Shown piece after piece: positions 15,529-24,063 of a stretch of 40,323 nucleotides of DNA. Under the pieces are notes generated by a model. The model was not told the origin of the DNA. It saw nothing but the letters and a program-made list of their open reading frames with translations, and ran no database searches. The stretch's first letter is position 1, and each line of letters starts with the position of its first letter. The DNA comes from Bacteroidota bacterium (GTDB taxonomy: Bacteria; Bacteroidota; Bacteroidia; B-17B0; Aurantibacillaceae), in the NCBI GenBank assembly GCA_900299295.1, contig OMJH01000004.1:1-40323 (forward strand), written 5' to 3'. The position numbers were made by a program, and so were the translations under genes.

Positions 15529-18105
15529 TTAAAACGGATAGCCAATTCCGAAATTGACGACCGTTTGTTTTACGTCGGCTTTCCATTTTTCGCCTTCCGG
15601 CAATGCAGGATCATGGAGCCTGAATGCTGCGTCAAGTCGAATGATAAAAAATGAAAAATCCATTCGCAACCCGAATCCGGTCCCAACACCTAAGTTTTTA
15701 TAGAATGTGTTGAAATTAAATTCTCCATTGGGTTTTAATGGATCTGCTTTTCTGAGAAATACGTTACCGGCGTCTAAAAAAAATGCTCCGTTTATTATTT
15801 TGTAAATCAGAAAACGATATTCGAAGTTTGCCTCAATTTGATTATCACCAATTCTGTCAAATTGAAAACCTTGATTTTGACTTGAACCTCCCGGACCTAA
15901 TGTTCGTGCCCTCCATGCTCTGACTGAGTTAGGGCCTCCGGCGAAAAAACCTTTTTCGTATGGAAGAACTTTCATATTACCGTAGGGGTAACCAACGCCA
16001 GCGTAAAATCGAAGTACAAGTCGGTTGGTTTTGTATAGATTACGATAGTAGCGAAAATCCGTTTCAACACGGATGAATTGGGCGAAGGGGGTTTTGTAAA
16101 TGGAAAAGCTACCATTTGTATCGCGCTGCTGTTTTAAAACATATTCAAAAAAAGGACTAATCAGATTTCCGGCGGATTCAAAACTCGTTTTCAAATAATA
16201 AATATTTTTTGCTTTAGGTTTGTTTTGGTTATTGTAATAATAATTTATTCGGCCCACACTGGTAATATGGTTGCGGAAGGAGTTTTTAAGAAAATAATCA
16301 GTTGAAGCGTTTAGTGCTTGTTGAAAGGCATCAGATGTACTTGTTACATTTATTACACTTATTTCACAGGGAGTTACTGCAAATCGATTGTATTCTCCCA
16401 TTTTCCATTGGTAGGCATAGGAGAGATTGATAATGGTTCGACCGAATTCTGGCCTTTTCTGATAATTTCCCGAACTTGTAAGTATTGTTTTTGGGGAGGC
16501 GCTTGGTTTGAATTTTATATCATTCAGCGGCCATGGAAAAAATGCTCGTGGGAAATAGAGGTTGAGCTCAGGACCAAATTGAATAGTGTTAAAAAACCTG
16601 TCCACAGCCGTCGGATCGAAATCATGGTTTTGGGCACCGAATGATTTTTGAGCTGTTAAGCCACCTTTAAGTTTTACTTCAAGTAACTCGGCTCCTTTGA
16701 AAATATTCCTGTTTTGGTAAATTAAACTACCTGCTATTCCAATGTTGCCGGAAGTGTTGGTGCCTTCAGCTTCAGCGGTATAACTTTGTTTCATAACCGG
16801 TGTCATTTGAATGATCATGTTTAAATGATCAGGTTTACCGGGTAGGGTATCAAAAACTATATTAATGTTTCGAAAGGCGCGTAAATCAGAAAGGCGCTTG
16901 TATGTTTCCTCAGCAGAGGAATAATTGTAATAGGATCCTTTTGTAACACTTATTAAATGACTCAACACGGCTGGACGGAATTGTAGTTTTTCGCTATGCA
17001 GGAAGCAATAATTAGTTCCCCTTTCGAAGAAATATGCAGTATCATATTTTGAACTTTTTTTGTATGGATTGTAATCGGTTATCGTATATATATTTTCAAT
17101 TTTAAATCGATGATGGTTTCTGTACAATAATGAATCCTGCCCGTTCACTTTGGTTTTGTAATAGAATTTTTTGATGCCAATGGTGATATCTGCCATATGG
17201 CTATTCAAGTTCGTGTCGATTAAAAAATAAATGTAATCTTGAGCAAATTCAAAGTACCCGTTATTAATTTCTGTTTTGTAAATACGTTCTCTTTCGGCCG
17301 TCAGAATATCGGCTTGATAATTTTCGGTTTCTTTAATTTTGCAGAATGCTGTATCTGATAAAACAAAATTTGACAGAACAGAATCTTCGATTTTGTATTT
17401 TATGCTCCTGATTTTGTAAGGTTTTCCCGGTTTTAGAATGTAAAATACATCGGCCATTTTTTTCTTGCCCTTTGGCTCATAAACTATTGAATCCGTTACA
17501 ACAGCATTGAAATAGCCGTTGTTTGCACAATATTTTTTTAATTGTTTTACGGAGGTATTGGTAAGAAAAGTGTCCAGGATTACAGGCGCTTCGCCAATTT
17601 CTTGAATTTTTTCAAGAAAAGTAAGATCCTCCGGATTTTTAAGTTTAGGTTTTTTCGGAATCCTTTGCTTTAATAATGGTTTGCCTTTGAGTGCCCGTCG
17701 TTTATTTTTGCGGTCGCGTTTTGCGTCTTTTTTCTTATTGAACTCTTCGTTTTTAATAATCGCACGAGCGTTATCTTTTTCATATTTTAAATTACGCTCT
17801 GTTTTTTTTTTCGTTAATTTTTCCTGATTAACAGAATTGTAAAGCCATGTAAAAAAGGGTATGGTTTTAAATAATTTTCTGTTCGGTTGCTGGCGGATAA
17901 AGGTATTTAGTATTTCAGGTTCAAAGAATTTGTTTTTTTCGATGATTATATTTCTCCTAACTAAATATTCTCTGCCGCTGTAAATCCCGTCTTGTAACTC
18001 ACCGTCTTTTAATTTTTTTACCGGACTGCAACCAAAAATCAATAAGTACAATAACAAAAAGAAAATTAAATTTGTATTTTTCCGATTGATCAATTTTCTT
18101 CTCAT
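15529..18105 (-). CDS. Lipidated BamA/TamA-family outer-membrane assembly protein (TamL-like)
   Basis: 858 residues. The N-terminus is a type II signal peptide ending at C26 (LLIFGC), so the mature protein is a lipoprotein, the form of TamA described in Bacteroidota as TamL. POTRA-like beta-alpha repeats occupy about 110-440, after a lysine/arginine-rich insertion at about 85-150. The C-terminal 16-strand barrel holds the Omp85 signature region GGPNSVRAWRARTLGPG and ends in the aromatic pattern VNFGIGYPF. The expected role is insertion or assembly of outer-membrane proteins. I chose ATG at 18105 (MRRKLINRK), since the longer TTG reading would overlap the divergent methyltransferase gene. Ten consecutive T at about 17802-17811 encode lysines. 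No tamB gene follows it here. TamA versus another Omp85 subfamily remains open. Confidence 0.86.
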   Translation of the reverse strand: MRRKLINRKNTNLIFFLLLYLLIFGCSPVKKLKDGELQDGIYSGREYLVRRNIIIEKNKFFEPEILNTFIRQQPNRKLFKTIPFFTWLYNSVNQEKLTKKKTERNLKYEKDNARAIIKNEEFNKKKDAKRDRKNKRRALKGKPLLKQRIPKKPKLKNPEDLTFLEKIQEIGEAPVILDTFLTNTSVKQLKKYCANNGYFNAVVTDSIVYEPKGKKKMADVFYILKPGKPYKIRSIKYKIEDSVLSNFVLSDTAFCKIKETENYQADILTAERERIYKTEINNGYFEFAQDYIYFLIDTNLNSHMADITIGIKKFYYKTKVNGQDSLLYRNHHRFKIENIYTITDYNPYKKSSKYDTAYFFERGTNYCFLHSEKLQFRPAVLSHLISVTKGSYYNYSSAEETYKRLSDLRAFRNINIVFDTLPGKPDHLNMIIQMTPVMKQSYTAEAEGTNTSGNIGIAGSLIYQNRNIFKGAELLEVKLKGGLTAQKSFGAQNHDFDPTAVDRFFNTIQFGPELNLYFPRAFFPWPLNDIKFKPSASPKTILTSSGNYQKRPEFGRTIINLSYAYQWKMGEYNRFAVTPCEISVINVTSTSDAFQQALNASTDYFLKNSFRNHITSVGRINYYYNNQNKPKAKNIYYLKTSFESAGNLISPFFEYVLKQQRDTNGSFSIYKTPFAQFIRVETDFRYYRNLYKTNRLVLRFYAGVGYPYGNMKVLPYEKGFFAGGPNSVRAWRARTLGPGGSSQNQGFQFDRIGDNQIEANFEYRFLIYKIINGAFFLDAGNVFLRKADPLKPNGEFNFNTFYKNLGVGTGFGLRMDFSFFIIRLDAAFRLHDPALPEGEKWKADVKQTVVNFGIGYPF

Positions 18106-18113
18106 CAGTAAAA

Positions 18114-18146
18114 CAAAATTAAGCTTTTTGCAGCATGTTAAGCAAA
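18114..18146 (-). promoter_or_regulatory. Promoter of the TamL-like gene, embedded in the methyltransferase 5' end
   Basis: On the minus strand, TTTG (18146-18143), a 21-nt spacer and TAATTTTG (18121-18114). Both elements and the spacing match the Bacteroidota consensus. The -33 element lies within the first codons of the divergent RNA methyltransferase gene. The -7 box ends 8 nt before the ATG at 18105, predicting a very short or absent leader. Confidence 0.5.
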
Positions 18147-18905
18147 GCAACGATTAAGTATATAAAGCAAATTCAAAAAAAAAAAAACCGAGACAAGGAA
18201 TCTGTTTTTTTTGCTGAAGGCCGAAAAATTGCCATCGAATTACTTGAATCGGACGTAAAAATTCTTCATCTATTTGCGTCAGACGTATTTATTCAAACGA
18301 ATAAAGTGTTGATTAAAAAAGCCTGTAATTCAATTGAGATTATTTCCCCTGAGGAATTGAAATCTATTTCCTTATTATCCCAACCGGAAGACTGTTTCAT
18401 TGTGGCTGAGAAAAAAAATACACACTTTAAACCGGATGATTTACATGATCAACTTGTCATATTTCTGGACGGTATTCGCGATCCCGGAAACCTTGGCACT
18501 ATCATCCGCGTTTGTGATTGGTTTGGCATCCAGTATTTATTTTGCTCACCTGATTGCGTTGATGTCTATAATCCAAAAGTTATCCAGGCTTCCATGGGAT
18601 CTTTTTTAAGGGTGATGCCAATATATATGGATTTAAACGCAATCGTTAGTAATTTTAAGGGGCAAAATTTAAAAATCCCTATGGTTTATGGGGCCTTTAT
18701 GTCTGGTGATAGTGTGTTTTCAATTGATAATTTTCATGCAGGCATCTTAGTTATCGGAGGCGAGGCAAATGGAATACGACCAGAATTGTTCGCAATGATT
18801 GACAGAAAAATTACAATTCCGAGATTTAGCGAAAAGGCTGAGTCATTAAATGCAGCGGTTGCTGCTTCAGTGATTATTTCTCAGTTCAAACGAATCAACG
18901 CCTGA
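18135..18905 (+). CDS. SpoU/TrmH-family RNA 2'-O-ribose methyltransferase
   Basis: Cytosolic SAM-dependent enzyme that methylates a ribose in rRNA or tRNA, 256 residues. An N-terminal substrate-binding domain (about 1-105) precedes the knotted SPOUT domain. The three SpoU motifs are intact: motif 1 DGIRDPGNLGTIIR at about 112-125, motif 2 VIGGEANGI at about 206-214, and motif 3 ESLNAAVAASV at about 236-246. The start is the ATG at 18135, only 29 bp from the divergent TamL-like start. Codons 14-18 contain 13 consecutive A residues, a possible slippage site. The gene converges with the TolB-like gene with no spacer. The exact methylated position cannot be read from the sequence. Confidence 0.92.
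   Translation: MLSKATIKYIKQIQKKKNRDKESVFFAEGRKIAIELLESDVKILHLFASDVFIQTNKVLIKKACNSIEIISPEELKSISLLSQPEDCFIVAEKKNTHFKPDDLHDQLVIFLDGIRDPGNLGTIIRVCDWFGIQYLFCSPDCVDVYNPKVIQASMGSFLRVMPIYMDLNAIVSNFKGQNLKIPMVYGAFMSGDSVFSIDNFHAGILVIGGEANGIRPELFAMIDRKITIPRFSEKAESLNAAVAASVIISQFKRINA
18175..18187 (+). repeat. A13 homopolymer within the RNA methyltransferase gene
   Basis: Thirteen consecutive adenines spanning the codons for Gln-Lys-Lys-Lys-Asn near the N-terminus. It is the longest homopolymer I noticed inside a coding region here, long enough for replication or transcription slippage. Confidence 0.9.
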
Positions 18906-19943
18906 TTATTCAACCCAATCAGCAATAAAAACATTGGTGTCGCGGGTATTCCCATTGTCGCGGTTAGATGACCATGAAATTTTTTTTCCGTCAGGCGAAA
19001 ACATTGGGAACGAATTAAAAACACTTTCTGTTGTGACTTTTTCCAGATTGGTTCCGTCGAGATTTATTAACCACAATTGAAAGTCGTAGCCACGGCTGCT
19101 ATGGTGGTTCGATGAAAAAATGATTTTATCTCCTTTAGGAGTGAAGAAGGGAGCCCAATTTGCTTTACCGAGGTGTGTAATTTGCCGTAAGTCACTACCA
19201 TCGGTATTACAGGTGTATATTTCCATTTTTGTGGGTGAAACCAATCCTTGATGGAGTAAATCCAGATATTCTTTTTTCTCTGCTTCAGTTTCTGGTCGTG
19301 AAGCTCTGAACACTATTTTTTTACCGTCAGGTGAAAAGAAAGCGCCGCCATCATATCCTAAGCCGAAGGTGATTTGTTTTTGATTTTTTCCATCCGGATC
19401 CATAACCCATAGTTCTAGATCGCCACTTCGATCACTTGTAAAAACAATTTTATCGCCTTTGGGTGAAAGGGTGGCTTCGGCGTCGTAACCGGGTGTATTT
19501 GTTAGCTGCTGAATAATTTTTCCGTTTAAATCCGAAACGTAAATGTCGTATTCTTTATAAATAGGCCAAAGATATTTGCCTGGAATATTTACCGGTTGTG
19601 GCGGGCAAGAGTCATTTGCATAATGGGTTGATGCGAAAAGTATTTTTTTGTTTCCTTTCATGAAATAGGAACACGTAGTTCTTCCTTTGCCTGTAGAAAT
19701 TAATTTAGGCTTATATGCGGAGTCACCGCTTGCTTTTTTCACTTCCATCATAAAAATCTGGTCGCATTGTGAGTTCCACTTTCGGAAATTGCTTTGAAAG
19801 GTTAGTTTTTTTGAATCAAAACTCCAATAAGCTTCGGCGTTATCTCCTCCAAACGTGAGTTGTTTGATGTTTTGCAGGTGTTTTTCATTTTGAGAAAAAA
19901 CTAAACCGGTAAATAACAAAAGTTGAGTTAAAATTTTTTTCAT
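18906..19943 (-). CDS. Secreted TolB-like beta-propeller protein (PD40 repeats)
   Basis: About 345 residues. A signal peptide (MKKILTQLLLFTGLVFSQ) is followed by at least five WD40-like/PD40 repeats with the hallmark SPDGKKI and SPKGDKI turns, e.g. near SPKGDKIVFTSDRSGD, FSPDGKKIVFRASR and FSPDGKKISWSSNRDNG. This is the TolB-propeller fold, with no TolB N-terminal domain and no peptidase domain, so it is probably a periplasmic binding or scaffolding protein. Possible starts are ATG 19949 and ATG 19943; I prefer 19943 because a TAnnTTTG box ends at 19950, which would leave no room for transcription to begin before 19949. The gene follows the CAP-OmpA gene on the other side and has no Tol-Pal neighbours. 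Confidence 0.82.
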   Translation of the reverse strand: MKKILTQLLLFTGLVFSQNEKHLQNIKQLTFGGDNAEAYWSFDSKKLTFQSNFRKWNSQCDQIFMMEVKKASGDSAYKPKLISTGKGRTTCSYFMKGNKKILFASTHYANDSCPPQPVNIPGKYLWPIYKEYDIYVSDLNGKIIQQLTNTPGYDAEATLSPKGDKIVFTSDRSGDLELWVMDPDGKNQKQITFGLGYDGGAFFSPDGKKIVFRASRPETEAEKKEYLDLLHQGLVSPTKMEIYTCNTDGSDLRQITHLGKANWAPFFTPKGDKIIFSSNHHSSRGYDFQLWLINLDGTNLEKVTTESVFNSFPMFSPDGKKISWSSNRDNGNTRDTNVFIADWVE

Positions 19944-19949
19944 GGACAT

Positions 19950-19957
19950 CAAATATA
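19950..19957 (-). promoter_or_regulatory. Putative -7 box for the TolB-like gene
   Basis: TATATTTG on the minus strand, exact match, directly abutting the ATG at 19949 and ending 6 nt before the ATG at 19943. If real, the mRNA is leaderless and the shorter start is the one used. No -33 element is seen. Confidence 0.37.
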
Positions 19958-19988
19958 CCTATTTGATAAATTTATTTAAGAAATTTTT

Positions 19989-22382
19989 TTAATGTGGACA
20001 TCCGGCATCCATGAAGGTTTGCTTAATATTTGGGTTGTCCAAAACCTGAAAACTTAAATTGGGTGCTCCGAATAGTTTGCAATAGCGATCCGGATTTTTT
20101 TCTTTTGCGATGGTTAAAGCTTTGCTAAAGTTGCGTGAATAAAATTTTTCTGGCAGGTGTGAAGCAATACTGATGTAGGCAAAAATTAAATTTTCGGAGG
20201 CTTCTGCAGAAGTTAAATGGGGTTCAAGAATCGAAGCTGCAAATTCGTATTCACCGGCGTTAGTAAAAACATAGGCGAGTTTTAATGAATTTTCCCAATT
20301 TGACTCCTTGAAATTATAGAAGGATTTTATTCTTGAAATACAGGATTCAATTTTACCTTCCATTCCCTCTATGGTGTCGTAATGGTCAATGATTTTAAAA
20401 TTCCACTCCGCATTTAATGCATCTGTTTCCTTTTTTGCGATAGGTGTTTTATACAGTGCATTGATTTGATTTTGAAATTGCGACTGATAATTTTCATCCC
20501 CAACAGTGCTATCAAGTTTTACGGAACAAAATATTGAGTTGTAACTTGCATATGCATTTTCCGGGTCGAATTCAGTAATTTTTTTAAGTTCTTTCTGGAT
20601 TTCTTCGTTAGGAAGCGTGTCATTCATCAGGTAATCAAAATAATTTCGCATTACCAGTATTGGTGTGTTTTTTTTTGTAAGTGGGATTTCAAGCTTTGAC
20701 CATGTTTCAGGGCTATATTTTCCATTTTGTAGATTATAAAAAATAAAATTCAAAATACGAAAAGCCAATTTGTAATTTTCCTGCTTTACCGCCTGGTTAA
20801 ATTTCATAAAGGCAAATTTTTCTTCCTTGTTACCTGAAATGTCGTAGGTTACATCCATGACTATCTGAGCAAAGCGCTCTTTTGCCAAAATCGGTTCCAA
20901 TTCTTCGAGCAGGCTAGAGTTTTTATTTATTTCTTTTATGGCCTGCCTTTTATTCATTTTGGAGAGGTAATCAAATTTTCCATCTTCGGCTTCCATTTGA
21001 AACAATAACCAGGAATCGTTGGTAACAATCATAGGTGTTACTGAAGTTTGATTAATCTTATGCAATATTTTAGTAATGCTTTCTGCTCGTCTGTGCTGAA
21101 GTGCATCGTTGGCTGTTGAATCGCCTTCAATTGACGAATAAGCATAAATGTAAAGACCATCAATATGAAAATCCGGTTCATTAAGTGCGTCGATTAAAGG
21201 TTTAATGTCTTCGGGTTTAAATTCAGATTTGTTTTTTTCAAATGGAACAATGAAATTAAGCAGGGAAGTTTCGCCCTTTGGTTCGAATGGTAATGCTCGG
21301 GCAGAAATGCCTTCCGGCGGTGCAAGCATGGTTAATGGTGTGTTGCTTTTCTGAATACCTTCTTCAAGATAAGACTGTAGCACGGTTTTACATATTTTAT
21401 TATCTTGAACTACCATTAAGTTTAATTCATAGGAACCGGAAATTCCGGACGGCAGTTTACCAATTTCAACTTTTATTTTATTGATTTTTACTTTCTTTTT
21501 AGCTTTTGGATCCGGTTTGATTTGGTTTTTTTCAAAAAGTTTATCACGATATATCACCTTTTGCATAACGCCTTTATTTTTCTGATTGTTATCAACGATG
21601 TTGTATCCCGGATGCTTATACTGTTCAAATTGAATTATATCTACTCCCAGTCCGTCAGTTGGTTTTTTTATTAGTTTTTTCAAATATTTCAGATTATCAT
21701 ATTCAATGTAAATTTTGCCTTTTTCTACTTTTAATCCTTTATGCAGTTTTTCAAAATCTTTCCATGCACTGCAGTTTTTACATGTCTTAGCATCCGGTCC
21801 TTTTAGTTTTTTGCTTTTGTTATTATATTTTACTTTTAATTCACTTTTTTTCTTTGCGCCGTCGTTGAAACTTTCGTAGCCACCAAGCATACAAGAAACA
21901 TAATGTTTCTTATTGTCTTTATCCGACATTTCTCCAAATCCACAAAAAACCCAGTTGGGTTGCAACAGCGCAACTTTCATACGCTTTTCTGTTTTCCATT
22001 TCGCCATTATTGTTTGTGAAATTTCTTTAACTGAAATACTTTTCTTGCCTTTCGCAGCTACAAAAGCAAATTCAACTTCGTCAGCTTTTAAAGTACCACC
22101 TTCTTTTTTTAATTTTTCACCTGGGGTTTTTCCTCCGGCGTTCGGATCCGCCTTCTGAATTTTAGCCATTTGAGCAGCACTTTTTTTTGCTGCATTTTCA
22201 AGTATATTATTTGTCTCTAACGTGTCTACTCCGTGCTCTTTTCGATAATCGTTAATTCCGGATTGCAATGCGCGAAATAAATCTGCAGGAGAAAAATCAG
22301 CGTTTTGTGAGCGTTCAATAGCTGGAAAAAAAAAGAAAAAGCTTAACGATAAAAGAAAATAAAGTTTTGAATGATTTTGCAT
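19989..22382 (-). CDS. Secreted multidomain protein: CAP (SCP/PR-1) domain, OmpA-like domain, helical repeats
   Basis: 797 residues. A signal peptide (about 1-25) leads into a CAP/SCP domain (about 30-175) recognisable from INDYRKEHGVDTL, NNILENAAKKSAAQMA and NWVFCGFGE. A lysine-rich linker with a CKNC pair (about 200) and a beta-rich segment follow. Residues about 380-460 resemble an OmpA-like domain (IVPFEKNKSEFKPEDIKPL, then YAYSSIEGD and QHRRAESI). The remainder is helical and TPR-like, ending in a cysteine. The combination suggests a peptidoglycan-associated periplasmic or outer-membrane protein with a ligand-binding CAP module. CAP catalysis is not implied: the usual histidine-glutamate pairs are not obvious. 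Start is ATG at 22382; its own promoter is unclear (TAACCTTG, one mismatch). Confidence 0.8.
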   Translation of the reverse strand: MQNHSKLYFLLSLSFFFFFPAIERSQNADFSPADLFRALQSGINDYRKEHGVDTLETNNILENAAKKSAAQMAKIQKADPNAGGKTPGEKLKKEGGTLKADEVEFAFVAAKGKKSISVKEISQTIMAKWKTEKRMKVALLQPNWVFCGFGEMSDKDNKKHYVSCMLGGYESFNDGAKKKSELKVKYNNKSKKLKGPDAKTCKNCSAWKDFEKLHKGLKVEKGKIYIEYDNLKYLKKLIKKPTDGLGVDIIQFEQYKHPGYNIVDNNQKNKGVMQKVIYRDKLFEKNQIKPDPKAKKKVKINKIKVEIGKLPSGISGSYELNLMVVQDNKICKTVLQSYLEEGIQKSNTPLTMLAPPEGISARALPFEPKGETSLLNFIVPFEKNKSEFKPEDIKPLIDALNEPDFHIDGLYIYAYSSIEGDSTANDALQHRRAESITKILHKINQTSVTPMIVTNDSWLLFQMEAEDGKFDYLSKMNKRQAIKEINKNSSLLEELEPILAKERFAQIVMDVTYDISGNKEEKFAFMKFNQAVKQENYKLAFRILNFIFYNLQNGKYSPETWSKLEIPLTKKNTPILVMRNYFDYLMNDTLPNEEIQKELKKITEFDPENAYASYNSIFCSVKLDSTVGDENYQSQFQNQINALYKTPIAKKETDALNAEWNFKIIDHYDTIEGMEGKIESCISRIKSFYNFKESNWENSLKLAYVFTNAGEYEFAASILEPHLTSAEASENLIFAYISIASHLPEKFYSRNFSKALTIAKEKNPDRYCKLFGAPNLSFQVLDNPNIKQTFMDAGCPH

Positions 22383-22509
22383 TAAGTTTATTTCAATTGG
22401 GCAAGGTTACAATTTTTTTAATGAATAAGCATTGAAATACCTTATACTAAGTATCAACAGGAAATAAACAATCTTATAAAAAAATTAGTTTTAATTGTTT
22501 TATCTTCAG

Positions 22510-22517
22510 TATTTTTG
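22510..22517 (+). promoter_or_regulatory. Putative -7 box for the biotin carboxylase gene
   Basis: TATTTTTG, exact TAnnTTTG match, ending 16 nt before the ATG at 22534. A TTTT at 22489-22492 sits where a -33 TTTG would be. The AAAGGA just downstream of the box resembles a Shine-Dalgarno but is rather far from the start codon. Confidence 0.42.
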
Positions 22518-22533
22518 AAAGGAAAATTTTCTC

Positions 22534-24012
22534 ATGCGAAAAATATTAGTTGCAAATCGTGGTGAAATCGCTTTACGTGTAATGCGTTCCATAAAGGAGA
22601 TGGGAATTTCTACCGTTGCTGTTTATTCAGAAGCAGATAAAAATGCACCCTTTGTTCGCTTTGCGGATGAGGCTGTCTGCATTGGTCCTCCTCCAAGTTC
22701 CCAGTCGTATTTGAATGCTGCCAAAATTCTTGAAGTTTGTCATACGCTTGGTGTTGATGGTATTCATCCAGGTTATGGTTTTTTATCTGAGAATGCTGAA
22801 TTTGCAAAAGCAGTAATCACGTCTGGAATTACGTTTATCGGACCTTCGGCGGAAGCAATGGAAATGATGGGCGATAAACTTAGCGCAAAGGCGGCAGCCG
22901 CCCAATACAATATTCCAATGGTGCCCGGCAGCAAGGGTAGCATTAGCAATGTGGATGAAGCTGTTTCAGTTGCAAAAAAAGTGGGGTTACCGATTTTAAT
23001 CAAGGCAAGTTCCGGTGGTGGAGGAAAAGGGATGCGTTTGGTGGAGGAAATTTCAACGCTCAAGGAACAAATGGCGCTTGCAATAAGCGAGGCAACATCC
23101 GCATTTGGTGACGGAAGTGTGTTCATCGAAAAATTCGTGAGTGGTCCGCGGCATATCGAAATTCAAATTTTGGCTGACAACCATGGGAACGTTGTGTATT
23201 TATTTGAAAGGGAATGTTCGATACAGCGTCGACATCAAAAGGTTATTGAGGAGGCACCTTCATCAGTGTTGAGCCCCGAGTTGAGAAAGAAAATGGGAGA
23301 ATGCGCAGTAAATGTAGCTCGGGCATGCAATTATTCAGGTGCCGGAACTGTTGAATTCCTGATTGATGACAGTTTGAATTTCTATTTTCTGGAAATGAAT
23401 ACCCGGCTACAAGTTGAGCATCCGGTTACCGAAATGATAACAGGTATTGATTTGGTTAAGGAGCAAGTAAAAGTTGCACGTGGTGAGAAGCTCTCCTTTC
23501 AGCAAGAAGCTTTGACGATTAATGGTCACGCCATAGAGGTTCGAGTTTATGCAGAGGATCCTATGAATAACTTTTTACCAGATATCGGGACCTTAGAGAC
23601 TTATCAAAGGCCTGTAGGGCATGGGGTAAGAGTTGACGATGGCTTTGAAGAAGGAATGCAGATTCCCATTTATTATGACCCCATGATCGCCAAGTTAGTT
23701 GTTCATGGAACAAATCGATCAGAGGCAATTCAAAAAACTATTAATGCCATTAAAAATTACAAAGTGAGTGGGGTTGAAACTACACTTGATTTTTGTCGTT
23801 TTGTATTAGAACATGAGGCGTTTAAAACCGGAAAATTCGACACGAATTTTATCAAATACCATTTTAGTCCTGAAAAATTGTTGAACGAAAGTCAGGAAGA
23901 GGCCAAACTTGCTGCAGTTTTATCCAGTTGGTTGATTGATGAAAAAGGGAAATCACCCGACAATTCATTAAATAAGGTTAAATTAAGCAAGTGGAGTCTT
24001 AACAGGCGTTAA
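22534..24012 (+). CDS. accC: Biotin carboxylase subunit of an acyl-CoA carboxylase
   Basis: Cytosolic ATP-grasp enzyme of 492 residues that carboxylates biotin on a carrier protein with bicarbonate and ATP. The N-terminus MRKILVANRGEIALR, the glycine-rich ATP loop SSGGGGKGMR, and the active-site EMNTRLQVEHPVTE block are all canonical. AccC proper is about 450 residues; the extra 40 at the end resemble the beginning of the linker that in propionyl-CoA carboxylase alpha subunits leads to a biotinyl domain, but no biotin-attachment motif follows. No biotin carrier or carboxyltransferase gene is adjacent, so partners must be elsewhere. It may serve acetyl-CoA or propionyl-CoA carboxylase; I cannot decide, and the symbol is by similarity. 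A DUF4294 gene follows 51 bp downstream. Confidence 0.93.
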   Translation: MRKILVANRGEIALRVMRSIKEMGISTVAVYSEADKNAPFVRFADEAVCIGPPPSSQSYLNAAKILEVCHTLGVDGIHPGYGFLSENAEFAKAVITSGITFIGPSAEAMEMMGDKLSAKAAAAQYNIPMVPGSKGSISNVDEAVSVAKKVGLPILIKASSGGGGKGMRLVEEISTLKEQMALAISEATSAFGDGSVFIEKFVSGPRHIEIQILADNHGNVVYLFERECSIQRRHQKVIEEAPSSVLSPELRKKMGECAVNVARACNYSGAGTVEFLIDDSLNFYFLEMNTRLQVEHPVTEMITGIDLVKEQVKVARGEKLSFQQEALTINGHAIEVRVYAEDPMNNFLPDIGTLETYQRPVGHGVRVDDGFEEGMQIPIYYDPMIAKLVVHGTNRSEAIQKTINAIKNYKVSGVETTLDFCRFVLEHEAFKTGKFDTNFIKYHFSPEKLLNESQEEAKLAAVLSSWLIDEKGKSPDNSLNKVKLSKWSLNRR

Positions 24013-24063
24013 TGTTTGGTTACTTTGGAATATGTTTTGGAATAAAAAGAAAGTTCCGAAAAT

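Noticed and set aside
15508-15530. Inverted repeat AATTTC/GAAATT at the 3' end of the TamL-like gene as a terminator
   Set aside because: Six A/T-rich pairs with an 11-nt loop and no proper T tail; too weak.
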